From Desulfobacterales bacterium (GTDB lineage: Bacteria > Desulfobacterota > Desulfobacteria > Desulfobacterales > DAOWNP01): DNA of 7,573 nucleotides. The stretch is from positions 1-7,573 of the forward strand of contig JASFBI010000079.1 in NCBI GenBank assembly GCA_030149595.1. Reading direction: 5' to 3'. The notes under the pieces were generated by a model. The model searched no databases, was not told where the DNA came from, and saw only the letters and a program-made list of their open reading frames with translations. Both the position numbers and the translations under genes were made by a program. Shown here piece after piece: positions 1 to 6,181 of the stretch (its first letter is position 1; every line of letters starts with the position of its first letter).

Positions 1-20
1 TGATTGCAGATAAACTGATT

Positions 21-69
21 CTAAAATAGAGTCCGGCTGCTTTTTATCGACAGGCGGACTCTATTTTAG
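21..69. terminator. Symmetric hairpin terminator downstream of the mutase gene
   Basis: A perfect 15-bp inverted repeat (21-35 against 55-69) is extended inside by three more pairs (37-39 with 51-53) after a G-G mismatch. The outer arms are A/T-rich (CTAAAATAG / CTATTTTAG), so either transcript ends its hairpin in a U-rich arm. No long U-tract follows on either strand. It lies 42 bp past the stop codon of the leftward mutase gene and would close that transcript. It could also serve a gene converging from the left, outside the window. This placement argues that the mutase is the last, and probably only, gene of its unit. Confidence 0.75.
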
Positions 70-110
70 AGAGTGATTCATATATGCAAAAATAAAATTA
101 TAAAAGTATT

Positions 111-1838
111 TTATAAAGCAGAACCAAATACATTTTTTAATGTTCCGCAGATCTCTCCCATTGTTGTATATTCTTTAACAGCATCTATAAAAAACGGAAT
201 AAGATTTGCTTTTTCATCGGCTGCTGCATTTTCGATTTTTTCAAGGGATGCTTTAACCTTTGTATTATCTCTCTCCTCTTTAAGTTTTTTAAGATTTGCA
301 AGCTGTTTTTTCTCTGCAGCTTCTCTATCTATGCTTGCATACATGGGAGTGAGTTTTGGAATAATCTCAATTTCATCCTCTTCTGTATATTTGTTTATTC
401 CAACCCTAATTTCCTCTCCTGTTGCCATTTTCTTTTCATATTCAGCAGCAGATTTTGCAATTTCACTTTTCATCCAGCCGCTTTCCACAGCTTTTATAGG
501 GCCTCCGAGTTCATCAATTGCATCTAATTGTTCAAAAATCTCTTTAACATACTGTTTTGTTAATGATTCAATATAATAAGATCCTGCAAAAACATCCTGA
601 ACCTCACATAGTTCACACTCTTCCACTAAGATTCTTGAAGCATCAGCACCGAGTTGTTGTGCTTCCTTGCTGTGCCCTAATCCTAATGGTTCATCAAAAG
701 GGGGCTGCAGGACAGGAGGGTCGCCAATAAGAGCTGAAAAAGCAGCTCCGATTCCAACCCTGAACCAGTTGTTTAGAGGACGCTGTTTTGTAGAAGTCCA
801 GTATCCTGCAAGGGCACCGCCACTCTCTTTGTATATCCAGAATTTTGGATTTTTTACGCCCATTTTATCACGCATGAGAATTGCCCAGACTTTTCTTGCA
901 GCTCTTCTTGATGCAAGTTCCTTTAGAACCTTCATGCCTCCGCCAAAGCTTAGAAAAGTTGTTTTGCCGATGAACTTGTCTATATCAAGTCCAGCATCAA
1001 CACCACTTTGCAAATAAGCAAGCCCATTTGCCATGGTAAAAGCTATTGCCTGTATTCTTGTGGCACCAGCCTCTTTCATATGAAACCCTGAGATACTGAT
1101 GGTGTTCATTTTTGGCATATGTTCAGTACAATATGTTATTGTATCTCTTGTCATTCTCATGGATGGTTTAACAGGAAATACCTGGGTACCCCTTGCTACA
1201 AATTCTTTTAAAATATCATTTTGCGGAGTACCCCGCAAAGATGACACAGGGATTCCTCTTTTTTCTGCAAGGGCTGCATACATGGCGAGAACAATATTGG
1301 TGGTGCCGTTTATTGTCCAGTTAGATGCAATTTTATCTATCTCTTTGGGACCTGTAAAAACCTCATAAAGAGTCTCAAAATCTTTCAGGGAATCAATGGC
1401 AAGACCTACCTTGCCAACTTCGCCTTCAGATTGAGGATGGTCTGAGTCAAGACCGCACTGGGTAGGCAGATCAAAGGCTATATTTGGGCCTCTTGCAGCG
1501 AGATGAGCACCTTTGTCCATATAAAAGTCTCTTAAATCCTTAGCAGTACCACAGCCTGAATAGCCAAAAGCTCCTTTTATCATTTTTCCTGCGCCATTTA
1601 TTTTTCCTTTTCCCCACATAAGCGGAACAAGTGGAATAGCTACTCTTCCTGCTGTAAATGGGAATTCTCCTGGAAATCCTACATCTTTGGCAAAATCAAA
1701 ATCTTCTAAATCTGCAGGGGTATACATAATGGGATCATCCTGTGTACCGAGGCGTTGTTTGCTTTTTTCTACAATTGATTCTTTCCATTTTTGTTTGGAT
1801 TCTTTAATATTTTTTAAATATGTATCTTTTTCCTGCAT
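111..1838 (-). CDS. Acyl-CoA mutase large (catalytic) subunit, methylmalonyl-CoA mutase family, substrate unknown
   Basis: The 575-aa product belongs to the adenosylcobalamin-dependent acyl-CoA mutases, which move a CoA-thioester carbon skeleton by a radical mechanism in the cytoplasm. Seen in the sequence: FDLPTQCGLDSDHP at about 122-135, QNDILKEF at 206-213, PSMRM with Arg228 and SGFHMKEAGAT with His253 (positions of the known substrate Arg and catalytic His), and a C-terminal helical tail. Length and tail match stand-alone large subunits such as isobutyryl- or 2-hydroxyisobutyryl-CoA mutase (about 560 aa). No C-terminal cobalamin domain (DxHxxG) is present, so a separate small subunit is needed; none lies next to the gene. 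Odd points: the usual TMY...W-T-x-RQ CoA-binding segment is replaced by a longer stretch (about 61-92), and the HxQTSGWSLT and SLHTNxxDEA motifs are absent (336-350, 374-390). The ATG is supported by AGGAG at 1847-1851, 8 nt upstream. Family is firm; substrate is open. Confidence 0.9.
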   Translation of the reverse strand: MQEKDTYLKNIKESKQKWKESIVEKSKQRLGTQDDPIMYTPADLEDFDFAKDVGFPGEFPFTAGRVAIPLVPLMWGKGKINGAGKMIKGAFGYSGCGTAKDLRDFYMDKGAHLAARGPNIAFDLPTQCGLDSDHPQSEGEVGKVGLAIDSLKDFETLYEVFTGPKEIDKIASNWTINGTTNIVLAMYAALAEKRGIPVSSLRGTPQNDILKEFVARGTQVFPVKPSMRMTRDTITYCTEHMPKMNTISISGFHMKEAGATRIQAIAFTMANGLAYLQSGVDAGLDIDKFIGKTTFLSFGGGMKVLKELASRRAARKVWAILMRDKMGVKNPKFWIYKESGGALAGYWTSTKQRPLNNWFRVGIGAAFSALIGDPPVLQPPFDEPLGLGHSKEAQQLGADASRILVEECELCEVQDVFAGSYYIESLTKQYVKEIFEQLDAIDELGGPIKAVESGWMKSEIAKSAAEYEKKMATGEEIRVGINKYTEEDEIEIIPKLTPMYASIDREAAEKKQLANLKKLKEERDNTKVKASLEKIENAAADEKANLIPFFIDAVKEYTTMGEICGTLKNVFGSAL

Positions 1839-2048
1839 TAAATAGTCTCCTTATTGACTTATAATGAAAAAAATATAATGAAATAAATATATCTGAAAAT
1901 TTGAGATAATATATCAAAAAGATTATATAAAAAAACAATAGTAATCAATATGTGTCAAGTATTTTTTGAGAAAAACAAAAAATATTGACGATATTGTAAA
2001 AAAGTAATAAACTGCTTTTTTATCAAATTATTTGGAGTATTTATTATA
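1839..2048. promoter_or_regulatory. Divergent promoter region between mutase and CoA-transferase genes
   Basis: This 210-bp, very AT-rich spacer must hold the start signals of both divergent genes. On the plus strand TTGACG (1985-1990) is followed by TAATAA (2005-2010), but the 14-nt spacing is short. On the minus strand there is a consensus TTGACA (1953-1958) without a well-spaced -10, and also TTGATT (1943-1948) with TATAAT (1922-1927) at 15 nt. In so AT-rich a stretch such hexamers arise easily, so exact promoters are not assigned. GGAG at 2034-2037 is the likely ribosome-binding site of the rightward gene, 11 nt before its ATG. Confidence 0.5.
1954..1989. repeat. Inverted repeat with TTGAC arms, candidate shared operator
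   Basis: GTCAAGTATTTTTT (1954-1967) and AAAAAATATTGAC (1977-1989) are reverse complements except for one extra G in the left arm, separated by 9 nt. The two TTGAC ends are the best -35-like boxes on the two strands. A dimeric regulator bound here could control both genes at once. No known regulator site is recognised; the operator role is inference. Confidence 0.4.
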
Positions 2049-4217
2049 ATGAACAGTAAGAGTAAAGTACTTTATGAAAATTCCCAAAAGTGTGTTGATG
2101 ATGTAGTCAGTAAAGTAGGTAACAAGATAGTTTTAGGTATTCCGCTTGGTTTGGGAAAACCTAATCATTTTGTAAATGAGTTGTATAAAAAAGTAAAAAA
2201 CAATCCTGATCTTGATTTGCAAATATTATCTGCTCTTACCCTTGAAAAGCCAATTCCGAAAAGCGAAATTGAGAACAGGCTTATGGGGCCTATTTTAAAA
2301 CGGATTTTTGGAGATTTTCCTGAATTAGAGTATTTAATAGATTTAAGAAAAAACAGACTTCCAGCTAATGTAACAATTATTGAGTTTTATACGAAAGCAG
2401 GGAGTTTTTTAAAGCAACCCCATGTACAGCAGAATTATATAAGTTCAAACTATACTCATGTATGTAGAGATATTATTAATGCTGGAATAAATGTAGCAGG
2501 TCAGCTTATTGCGAAAAAAAATTTTGGAAACAAAATATTATATAGTGCAAGTTGTAATGCAGATACTACCCTTGAGCTTGGAAGATGTATGAGACAGGAA
2601 GAGAAAAAAGGGCGCAAAATAGCTATTGTAGGTCAGGTAAATGATAATCTTCCTTTTATGTATGGAGATGCTGTGGTTGAGCAAAATAATTTTGATTTTA
2701 TATTAGACAACCCTGAATATAATTTTAAATTGTTTGGACCTCCAAGGCTGCCTGTTTCAACTGCAGATTATATTATTGGTTTTTATGCTGGTACATTAAT
2801 TAAAGATGGGGGGACGCTGCAGATAGGAATTGGGGCATTAGGCGATGCTCTTGTTTATAACTTAATACAAAGACATGAAAAAAACGATGTTTACATGTCT
2901 GTATTAAATGGGTTTAATGTAAATGAAGAGTATGGAACATTAATTAATAGCATAGGTGGTTTAGATAGTTTCGATAAAGGGTTGTATGGAAATACAGAGA
3001 TGTTTGTTGAAGGATTTTTGCATCTTTATAAGCGGGGGATTATAAAACGAAGGGTATATGATAATTATAGTATTCAGAAACTGTTAAATGAAGATAAAAT
3101 AAGTGAAAAAATAACACCGGCATCTTTTTTTGCAATGGTTGATAATGGATTAATAAGCAAAAAACTTTTAGATAAAGATTTTGATTTATTGCAAAAATAT
3201 GGAATTTTTAAAGATGAGTTAAAGTTTGAAGATGGATATATAATAGATGGATTAAAAACTATTCAGGCAGATTTTACAAAAGAAGATAATATTTCAAAAG
3301 TTGCAGATAGCTGCCTGGCAAGCCATTTAAAGCATGGTATGATATTGCACGGTTCTTTTTTTATAGGTTCTGGTGATTTTTATGAAGATTTAAGAAATTT
3401 GAGTGAAGATGAGAGCCGGCTTATTAATATGACAGGGGTTGAGTATGTAAATCATCTGTATGGTAGTGAAGAGTTAAAGAGAGTTCAAAGAAAAGATGCA
3501 AGATTTATAAATACAGGTATGAAATTAACGCTTAGTGGAGCAGTTGTATCAGATGGTTTAGATAACGGGATTGTTGTCAGCGGATGAGGAGGCCAATATA
3601 ATTTTGGTTTAATGGCCCATGCTTTAGAAGACGGGCGGAGTATTATAATGATAAAAAGTACAAGGACAAAAGATGCAAAAGTCAGTTCAAATATTCTTTT
3701 TAATTATGGGCATATTACGATTCCAAGGCATTTAAGGGATATAGTTGTTACAGAATATGGAATTGCAGATTTATATGGACGTTCAGATAAAGAAATTATT
3801 GCATCTCTGTTAAATGTTACAGATTCAAGATTTCAGGCCAAACTGTTAAAAAAAGCAAAAAAAGCAAAAAAAATAGAGTCTAATTATAAAATCCCGGACA
3901 GGTTTAGAAGTAATTATCCCCAAAAGCTTGAAGAAAAAATTGCTTTTTATAAAAAAGATGGTCTTTTCCCAATATTTCCCTTTGGATGTGATTTGACAAA
4001 AGAGGAACTGGTTATTGCAGGTTCTTTAAAACAGTTTAAAAATAATATGAAAGCAAAAAAAATATCATACAGGCATTTAAAAACAGCATTAAAAACAGTG
4101 CCTTCCCAGGCTAACCAGTATCTTGAAAGGTTAAAGCTTGATGTTCCATGTTCCATAAAGGAAAAAATTATGCAAAAAGTGGTTGTTTATGCTCTTGTTT
4201 CAGGAGGTAAAATATAA
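2049..4217 (+). CDS. Acetyl-CoA hydrolase/transferase family protein with in-frame TGA (candidate selenoprotein)
   Basis: Reading through one TGA (codon 513, 3585-3587) gives a single 722-aa protein; without read-through there is a 512-aa N-terminal part and a 201-aa fragment from ATG 3612 in the same frame. The family moves CoA between acyl-CoA and a free acid, or hydrolyses acyl-CoA, through a glutamyl-CoA intermediate. Seen: GGTLQIGIGALGDALVYNL at 254-272, NTEMFVEGFLHLY at 315-327 (Glu317 is a possible catalytic residue, inferred), the glycine motif SG-[TGA]-GGQYNF at 511-519, and VVTEYGIADLYG at 566-577. These motifs lie on both sides of the TGA, so both parts belong to one protein. GGAG precedes ATG 2049 by 11 nt; the gene ends in TAA and a terminator follows. 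No other stop or frame break is seen. Selenocysteine insertion, a nonsense mutation, or a genuinely split gene are all possible; the intact 200 codons after the TGA argue against old decay. Confidence 0.85.
3585..3587 (+). other. In-frame TGA, candidate selenocysteine codon 513
   Basis: The reading frame continues directly: GTC AGC GGA TGA GGA GGC CAA TAT gives V-S-G-x-G-G-Q-Y. In family members as I remember them, the residue between the two glycine groups is usually small or hydrophobic (Val, Ile, Thr) and not Cys, so this would not be a classical Sec/Cys exchange. From Val (GTN), TGA needs two base changes; from Gly GGA, or from Cys, Trp, Leu or Ser codons, only one. The other genes here end in TAA or TAG and use TGG for Trp, and no other in-frame TGA is seen, so a general TGA reassignment has no support. 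Confidence 0.55.
3588..3618 (+). promoter_or_regulatory. SECIS-like stem-loop directly after the TGA
   Basis: GGCCA (3591-3595) pairs with TGGCC (3613-3617). Between them lies an A/T-rich upper part with GGT at 3606-3608 exposed in the loop, closed either by U3604-A3611 or by the 3599-3601/3609-3611 pairs. With the U of UGA as 1, GGCC is at 7-10 and GGU at 22-24; as I recall the E. coli fdhF element, it has GGCC and the loop G-G-U at the same positions. Weak points are the AU-only upper stem, the missing bulged U17, and the fact that conserved Gly-Gly-Gln codons supply part of the stem. Confidence 0.45.
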
Positions 4218-4273
4218 GTATTGTAAAAAACATTAAGTTGCTAATTTAAATAGAAAATATTTTAGGACTGCAA

Positions 4274-4321
4274 AAAAAAGTAACATTTTCCCAATGTAGA
4301 AAATGGGAAAGTTACTGTTTT
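4274..4321 (+). terminator. Hairpin terminator after the CoA-transferase gene
   Basis: AGTAAC (4279-4284) pairs with GTTACT (4311-4316). After a 2-nt bulge TTTCCCA (4287-4293) pairs with TGGGAAA (4304-4310), leaving a 10-nt loop. A-rich 4274-4277 and T-rich 4318-4321 extend the base after an A-G mismatch, so the hairpin ends in GTTTT. It lies about 60 bp after the TAA at 4217. The A-run on the left would also give a U-run on the opposite transcript, so it may act in both directions. Confidence 0.75.
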
Positions 4322-4399
4322 GTAACGGTCTGGTATAAAGGTTATTTATATGAAACTCTGTCCAACAAACCGTAATCATGAGAGTTTTAATTTTTGTTG

Positions 4400-4417
4400 T
4401 GGCAGATAAATCTGCCA
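4400..4417 (+). other. Small perfect hairpin in the leader of the zinc-ribbon gene
   Basis: TGGCAGA (4400-4406) and TCTGCCA (4411-4417) form a 7-bp stem around a TAAA loop, with two more G-U pairs possible below. It ends 19 nt before the GGAG ribosome-binding site (4437-4440). No T-run follows, so it is a poor terminator; it may be a leader structure or an operator. Nothing else is recognised in 4322-4448. Confidence 0.35.
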
Positions 4418-4448
4418 TGTATGTTATATAGAAAATGGAGTAGGAAAT

Positions 4449-4697
4449 ATGCCGATTTTTGAGTTTAAATGTTTGGAATGTGAAAAATTTTTTGAAATCC
4501 TTGTAATGAATAATGATGAAAAAGCAAATATGAGTTGTCCTGAATGTGGAGTAAGGAATTTTGAAAGGGTGTTGAGTACTACAAATTTTAGTATGGGAAT
4601 AAAATCATCCTCTGGGCAGAGCGGTGTTGGCAGTCAAACAAGAAAGTGTGCATCAGGTTCATGTACTACTTATGATATACCAGGACAAAGTCCATAA
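4449..4697 (+). CDS. FmdB-type zinc-ribbon protein (CxxC/CxxC, 82 aa)
   Basis: A small cytoplasmic protein that begins MPIFEFKCLEC, the typical start of the FmdB/Zn-ribbon_8 family (the name comes from a putative regulator of formamidase genes). Cys8 and Cys11 with Cys30 and Cys33 form the four-cysteine zinc knuckle; residues 34-50 lead into a Ser/Gly-rich flexible tail. The tail carries a further pair, Cys67 and Cys72 (RKCASGSC), a common kind of ending in these proteins. No DNA-binding or enzymatic function is established for most members. GGAG at 4437-4440, 8 nt before the ATG, supports this start. It is flanked by hairpins on both sides and appears to be a one-gene unit, not coupled to its neighbours. 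Confidence 0.85.
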   Translation: MPIFEFKCLECEKFFEILVMNNDEKANMSCPECGVRNFERVLSTTNFSMGIKSSSGQSGVGSQTRKCASGSCTTYDIPGQSP

Positions 4698-4727
4698 GAT
4701 AAAAATTTATTGATTTTAAATGCAAGG

Positions 4728-4780
4728 CAAAGTGACATAGAATAAAAAAAGAGATATTGTTTTTATTCTGTGCTACTTTG
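4728..4780 (+). terminator. Long hairpin after the zinc-ribbon gene, probable terminator
   Basis: CAAAGT (4728-4733) pairs with ACTTTG (4775-4780); after a G-T wobble and an A-C mismatch, CATAGAATAAAAA (4736-4748) pairs with TTTTTATTCTGTG with one more wobble (ending 4772), loop 4749-4759. The 3' arm contains a T-run, but no T-tract follows the stem, so it is not a textbook intrinsic terminator. Its place about 30 bp after the TAA fits transcript end formation or 3' end protection. Confidence 0.5.
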
Positions 4781-4829
4781 GGAAAATGATAAGATAAGTT
4801 TTACAAACCTGTGAAAAAAAAATGATTGT

Positions 4830-4859
4830 TTGACTTTCCCCCTGCTTTTTTAGTATTAT
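4830..4859 (+). promoter_or_regulatory. Sigma70-type promoter, likely for the chemotaxis unit
   Basis: TTGACT (4830-4835) and TATTAT (4854-4859) are separated by 18 nt; each differs from consensus at one position. It points toward cheR, about 300 bp downstream, so the transcript would have a long structured leader. A second TATAAT at 4861-4866 overlaps the likely start site. No convincing sigma54 or sigma28 chemotaxis promoter was seen. Confidence 0.45.
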
Positions 4860-4870
4860 CTATAATATTA

Positions 4871-4890
4871 TTTTAGCTGAACAGCTAAAA
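4871..4890. repeat. Perfect 9-bp palindrome at the predicted transcription start
   Basis: TTTTAGCTG (4871-4879) and CAGCTAAAA (4882-4890) are exact reverse complements separated by AA. It begins 11 nt after the -10 box of the promoter at 4830-4859. In DNA it has the size and place of a repressor operator; in RNA it would be a hairpin at the 5' end of the transcript. No known binding motif is recognised. Confidence 0.45.
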
Positions 4891-4959
4891 ATAACTTCCC
4901 TGTGTTTGTCTTAAAATAAATAGTGTTTTACAGGTTGTTACAAAATTAAACAAAATATT

Positions 4960-5019
4960 TTTCATATGCTATATATAATGCAATCTGTTTGCAATAGACA
5001 GTCTATATCGTATATGAAA
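4960..5019 (+). repeat. Large imperfect inverted repeat in the cheR leader
   Basis: The arms 4960-4975 and 5004-5019 pair at 15 of 16 positions, counting one G-U wobble, with a single T-C mismatch. The 28-nt loop can hold a second stem, TGCAA (4979-4983) with TTGCA (4989-4993). It ends 41 bp before the small ORF and 147 bp before cheR. It may be a leader RNA structure or a protein-binding site. It matches no riboswitch that I recognise. The rest of 4781-5059 shows nothing further that I can support. Confidence 0.4.
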
Positions 5020-5059
5020 TTTTAAAAGCTGCATTCTTCAAGTTCAAAGAGGGATTAAT

Positions 5060-5173
5060 TTGACTACAGCTATACCTAATTGTATTCCTATGATCAAAAA
5101 TAATTTTCCAATGCAGAAACTGGACAGAACATTAGAGAACTACTTTATATTTAAAGAGAAAAAAAATGCTTGA
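5060..5173 (+). CDS. Possible 37-aa ORF overlapping the cheR start
   Basis: A TTG start preceded by AGAGGG (5048-5053, 6-nt spacing) opens a reading frame of 37 codons that ends with TGA at 5171-5173, eight bases into cheR. The overlap has the form ATGCTTGA, a layout typical of translational coupling. The peptide begins TTAIPNCIPM and ends with a charged, lysine-rich stretch (FKEKKNA); it has no signal peptide or membrane segment. It matches nothing I recognise. In support: the ribosome-binding site here is much better than that of cheR itself (AAAGAGA). Against: short length and a non-ATG start; an ATG at 5090 is an alternative. It could be a leader peptide for cheR or chance. Confidence 0.35.
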   Translation: MTTAIPNCIPMIKNNFPMQKLDRTLENYFIFKEKKNA

Positions 5174-5996
5174 TTTTCAACTCTCAACCAAAGATTTTAA
5201 TCTTATTTCTGAGCTTGTTTATAACAAGTGTGGTATAAATCTTCAGGAGGGTAAAAAAGAACTGGTTAAGTCAAGGCTTTCAAAAGTATTAAGGGAAAAA
5301 AAAATAGATACTTTTCATCAGTATTACAAGATACTTGTAAATGATAGTTCTGGTGATGAAATTATAACAATGATAGATGCTATATCCACGAATTTCACCA
5401 GTTTTTTTAGAGAACAAAAGCATTTTGATTTTTTAAACTCCAATATTTTTCCAAGATTAAAAAAAAACATATATTTAAAGAAAAATGATTCAATTAGAAT
5501 TTGGAGTGCCGGATGTTCCAGCGGAGAAGAGGTGTATACTCTTTTAATCTGTTTTATGGAATATTTCGATCAAAAAAGTACAGATAATTTTCATATTTTT
5601 GCCACAGATATCTCTACAAAAGTTTTAAATAAAGCTACACGAGGAGTTTACCATAAAGATTATTGTAAAAATATATCTCTGAATTTGTTAAGGAAATACT
5701 TTCAAAAAGGTAGCGGCAACTCTGATGGTTATTATAAAGTTAAAGAAAAATATTCAAAGTTAATAGATTTTCAAAGGTTAAATTTTATGAATCCATTTAA
5801 CCTTGCTAATAAATTTGATATTATTTTTTGTAGAAATGTTATGATATATTTTAATAAAGAGACTCAGGGAGTACTTGTAAATAAATTTTGGGATAGTTTA
5901 AAAGATGGGGGATGCTTATTTATAGGGCATTCGGAAAGCCTTATGAATATTCAGCATAAATTTAAATATATTGCCCCTACAATTTACCAGAAATAG
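5166..5996 (+). CDS. cheR: CheR chemotaxis receptor methyltransferase
   Basis: This 276-aa enzyme transfers methyl groups from S-adenosylmethionine to glutamates of chemoreceptors, the adaptation step of chemotaxis. Order of parts: an N-terminal helical CheR_N domain (about 8-60); the signature TNFTSFFRE (75-83); the AdoMet-binding loop WSAGCSSGEE (113-122); ATDIS (146-150), whose Asp is expected to bind AdoMet ribose; FDIIFCRNVMIYF (217-229); and GHSES near the C-terminus (254-258). Length is usual and no key motif is missing. There is no TPR extension and no visible C-terminal regulatory domain. The ribosome-binding site (AAAGAGA at 5153-5159) is weak; coupling to the small ORF upstream may assist. 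cheA follows after 185 bp on the same strand. The spacer 5997-6181 holds only a weak AGCAT/ATGCT stem (6014-6018 with 6038-6042) and no clear terminator, so co-transcription is likely. Confidence 0.95.
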   Translation: MLDFQLSTKDFNLISELVYNKCGINLQEGKKELVKSRLSKVLREKKIDTFHQYYKILVNDSSGDEIITMIDAISTNFTSFFREQKHFDFLNSNIFPRLKKNIYLKKNDSIRIWSAGCSSGEEVYTLLICFMEYFDQKSTDNFHIFATDISTKVLNKATRGVYHKDYCKNISLNLLRKYFQKGSGNSDGYYKVKEKYSKLIDFQRLNFMNPFNLANKFDIIFCRNVMIYFNKETQGVLVNKFWDSLKDGGCLFIGHSESLMNIQHKFKYIAPTIYQK

Positions 5997-6181
5997 ATAT
6001 AAAAATATCTATAAGCATGTCAGCGGGCTGTTATAAAATGCTAATTTATTCAGGTTTTCACTTTGAATTCGGAAAAAATTTTATCTCATAATAATCTGTA
6101 ACTGGTTTTTAAAAATTATAAAATACAGTTAATCTGACATTTATTCTATAAAATCTTGAACTGAAAAACGGAGTCTGTGCT

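Noticed and set aside
1..29. End of a plus-strand gene entering from the left (stops at 11-13 or 27-29)
   Set aside because: At most eight codons are visible, too few to choose a frame or support a gene.
73..1368. Plus-strand ORFs opposite the mutase gene (73-576, 667-1017, 1099-1368)
   Set aside because: They are antisense shadows of a clearly conserved minus-strand protein and show no family motifs of their own.
2049..4217. Genome-wide reassignment of TGA to Trp or Gly
   Set aside because: Trp is written TGG throughout, no other gene has an in-frame TGA, and only one TGA occurs in a long reading frame.
4400..4417. Sigma54 promoter reading of TGGCAGATAAATCTGCC
   Set aside because: The GG and GC elements are 11 nt apart instead of 10 and the flanking bases do not match; the perfect hairpin explains the pattern better.
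3947..4418. Minus-strand ORFs at 3947-4156 and 4233-4418
   Set aside because: The first is antisense to the conserved CoA-transferase C-terminus; the second lies over the terminator hairpin, has no ribosome-binding site that I can see, and resembles nothing known.
4985..5001. LexA-like box CTGT...ACAG
   Set aside because: The spacing is 9 nt rather than 8 and the neighbouring genes have no link to DNA damage.
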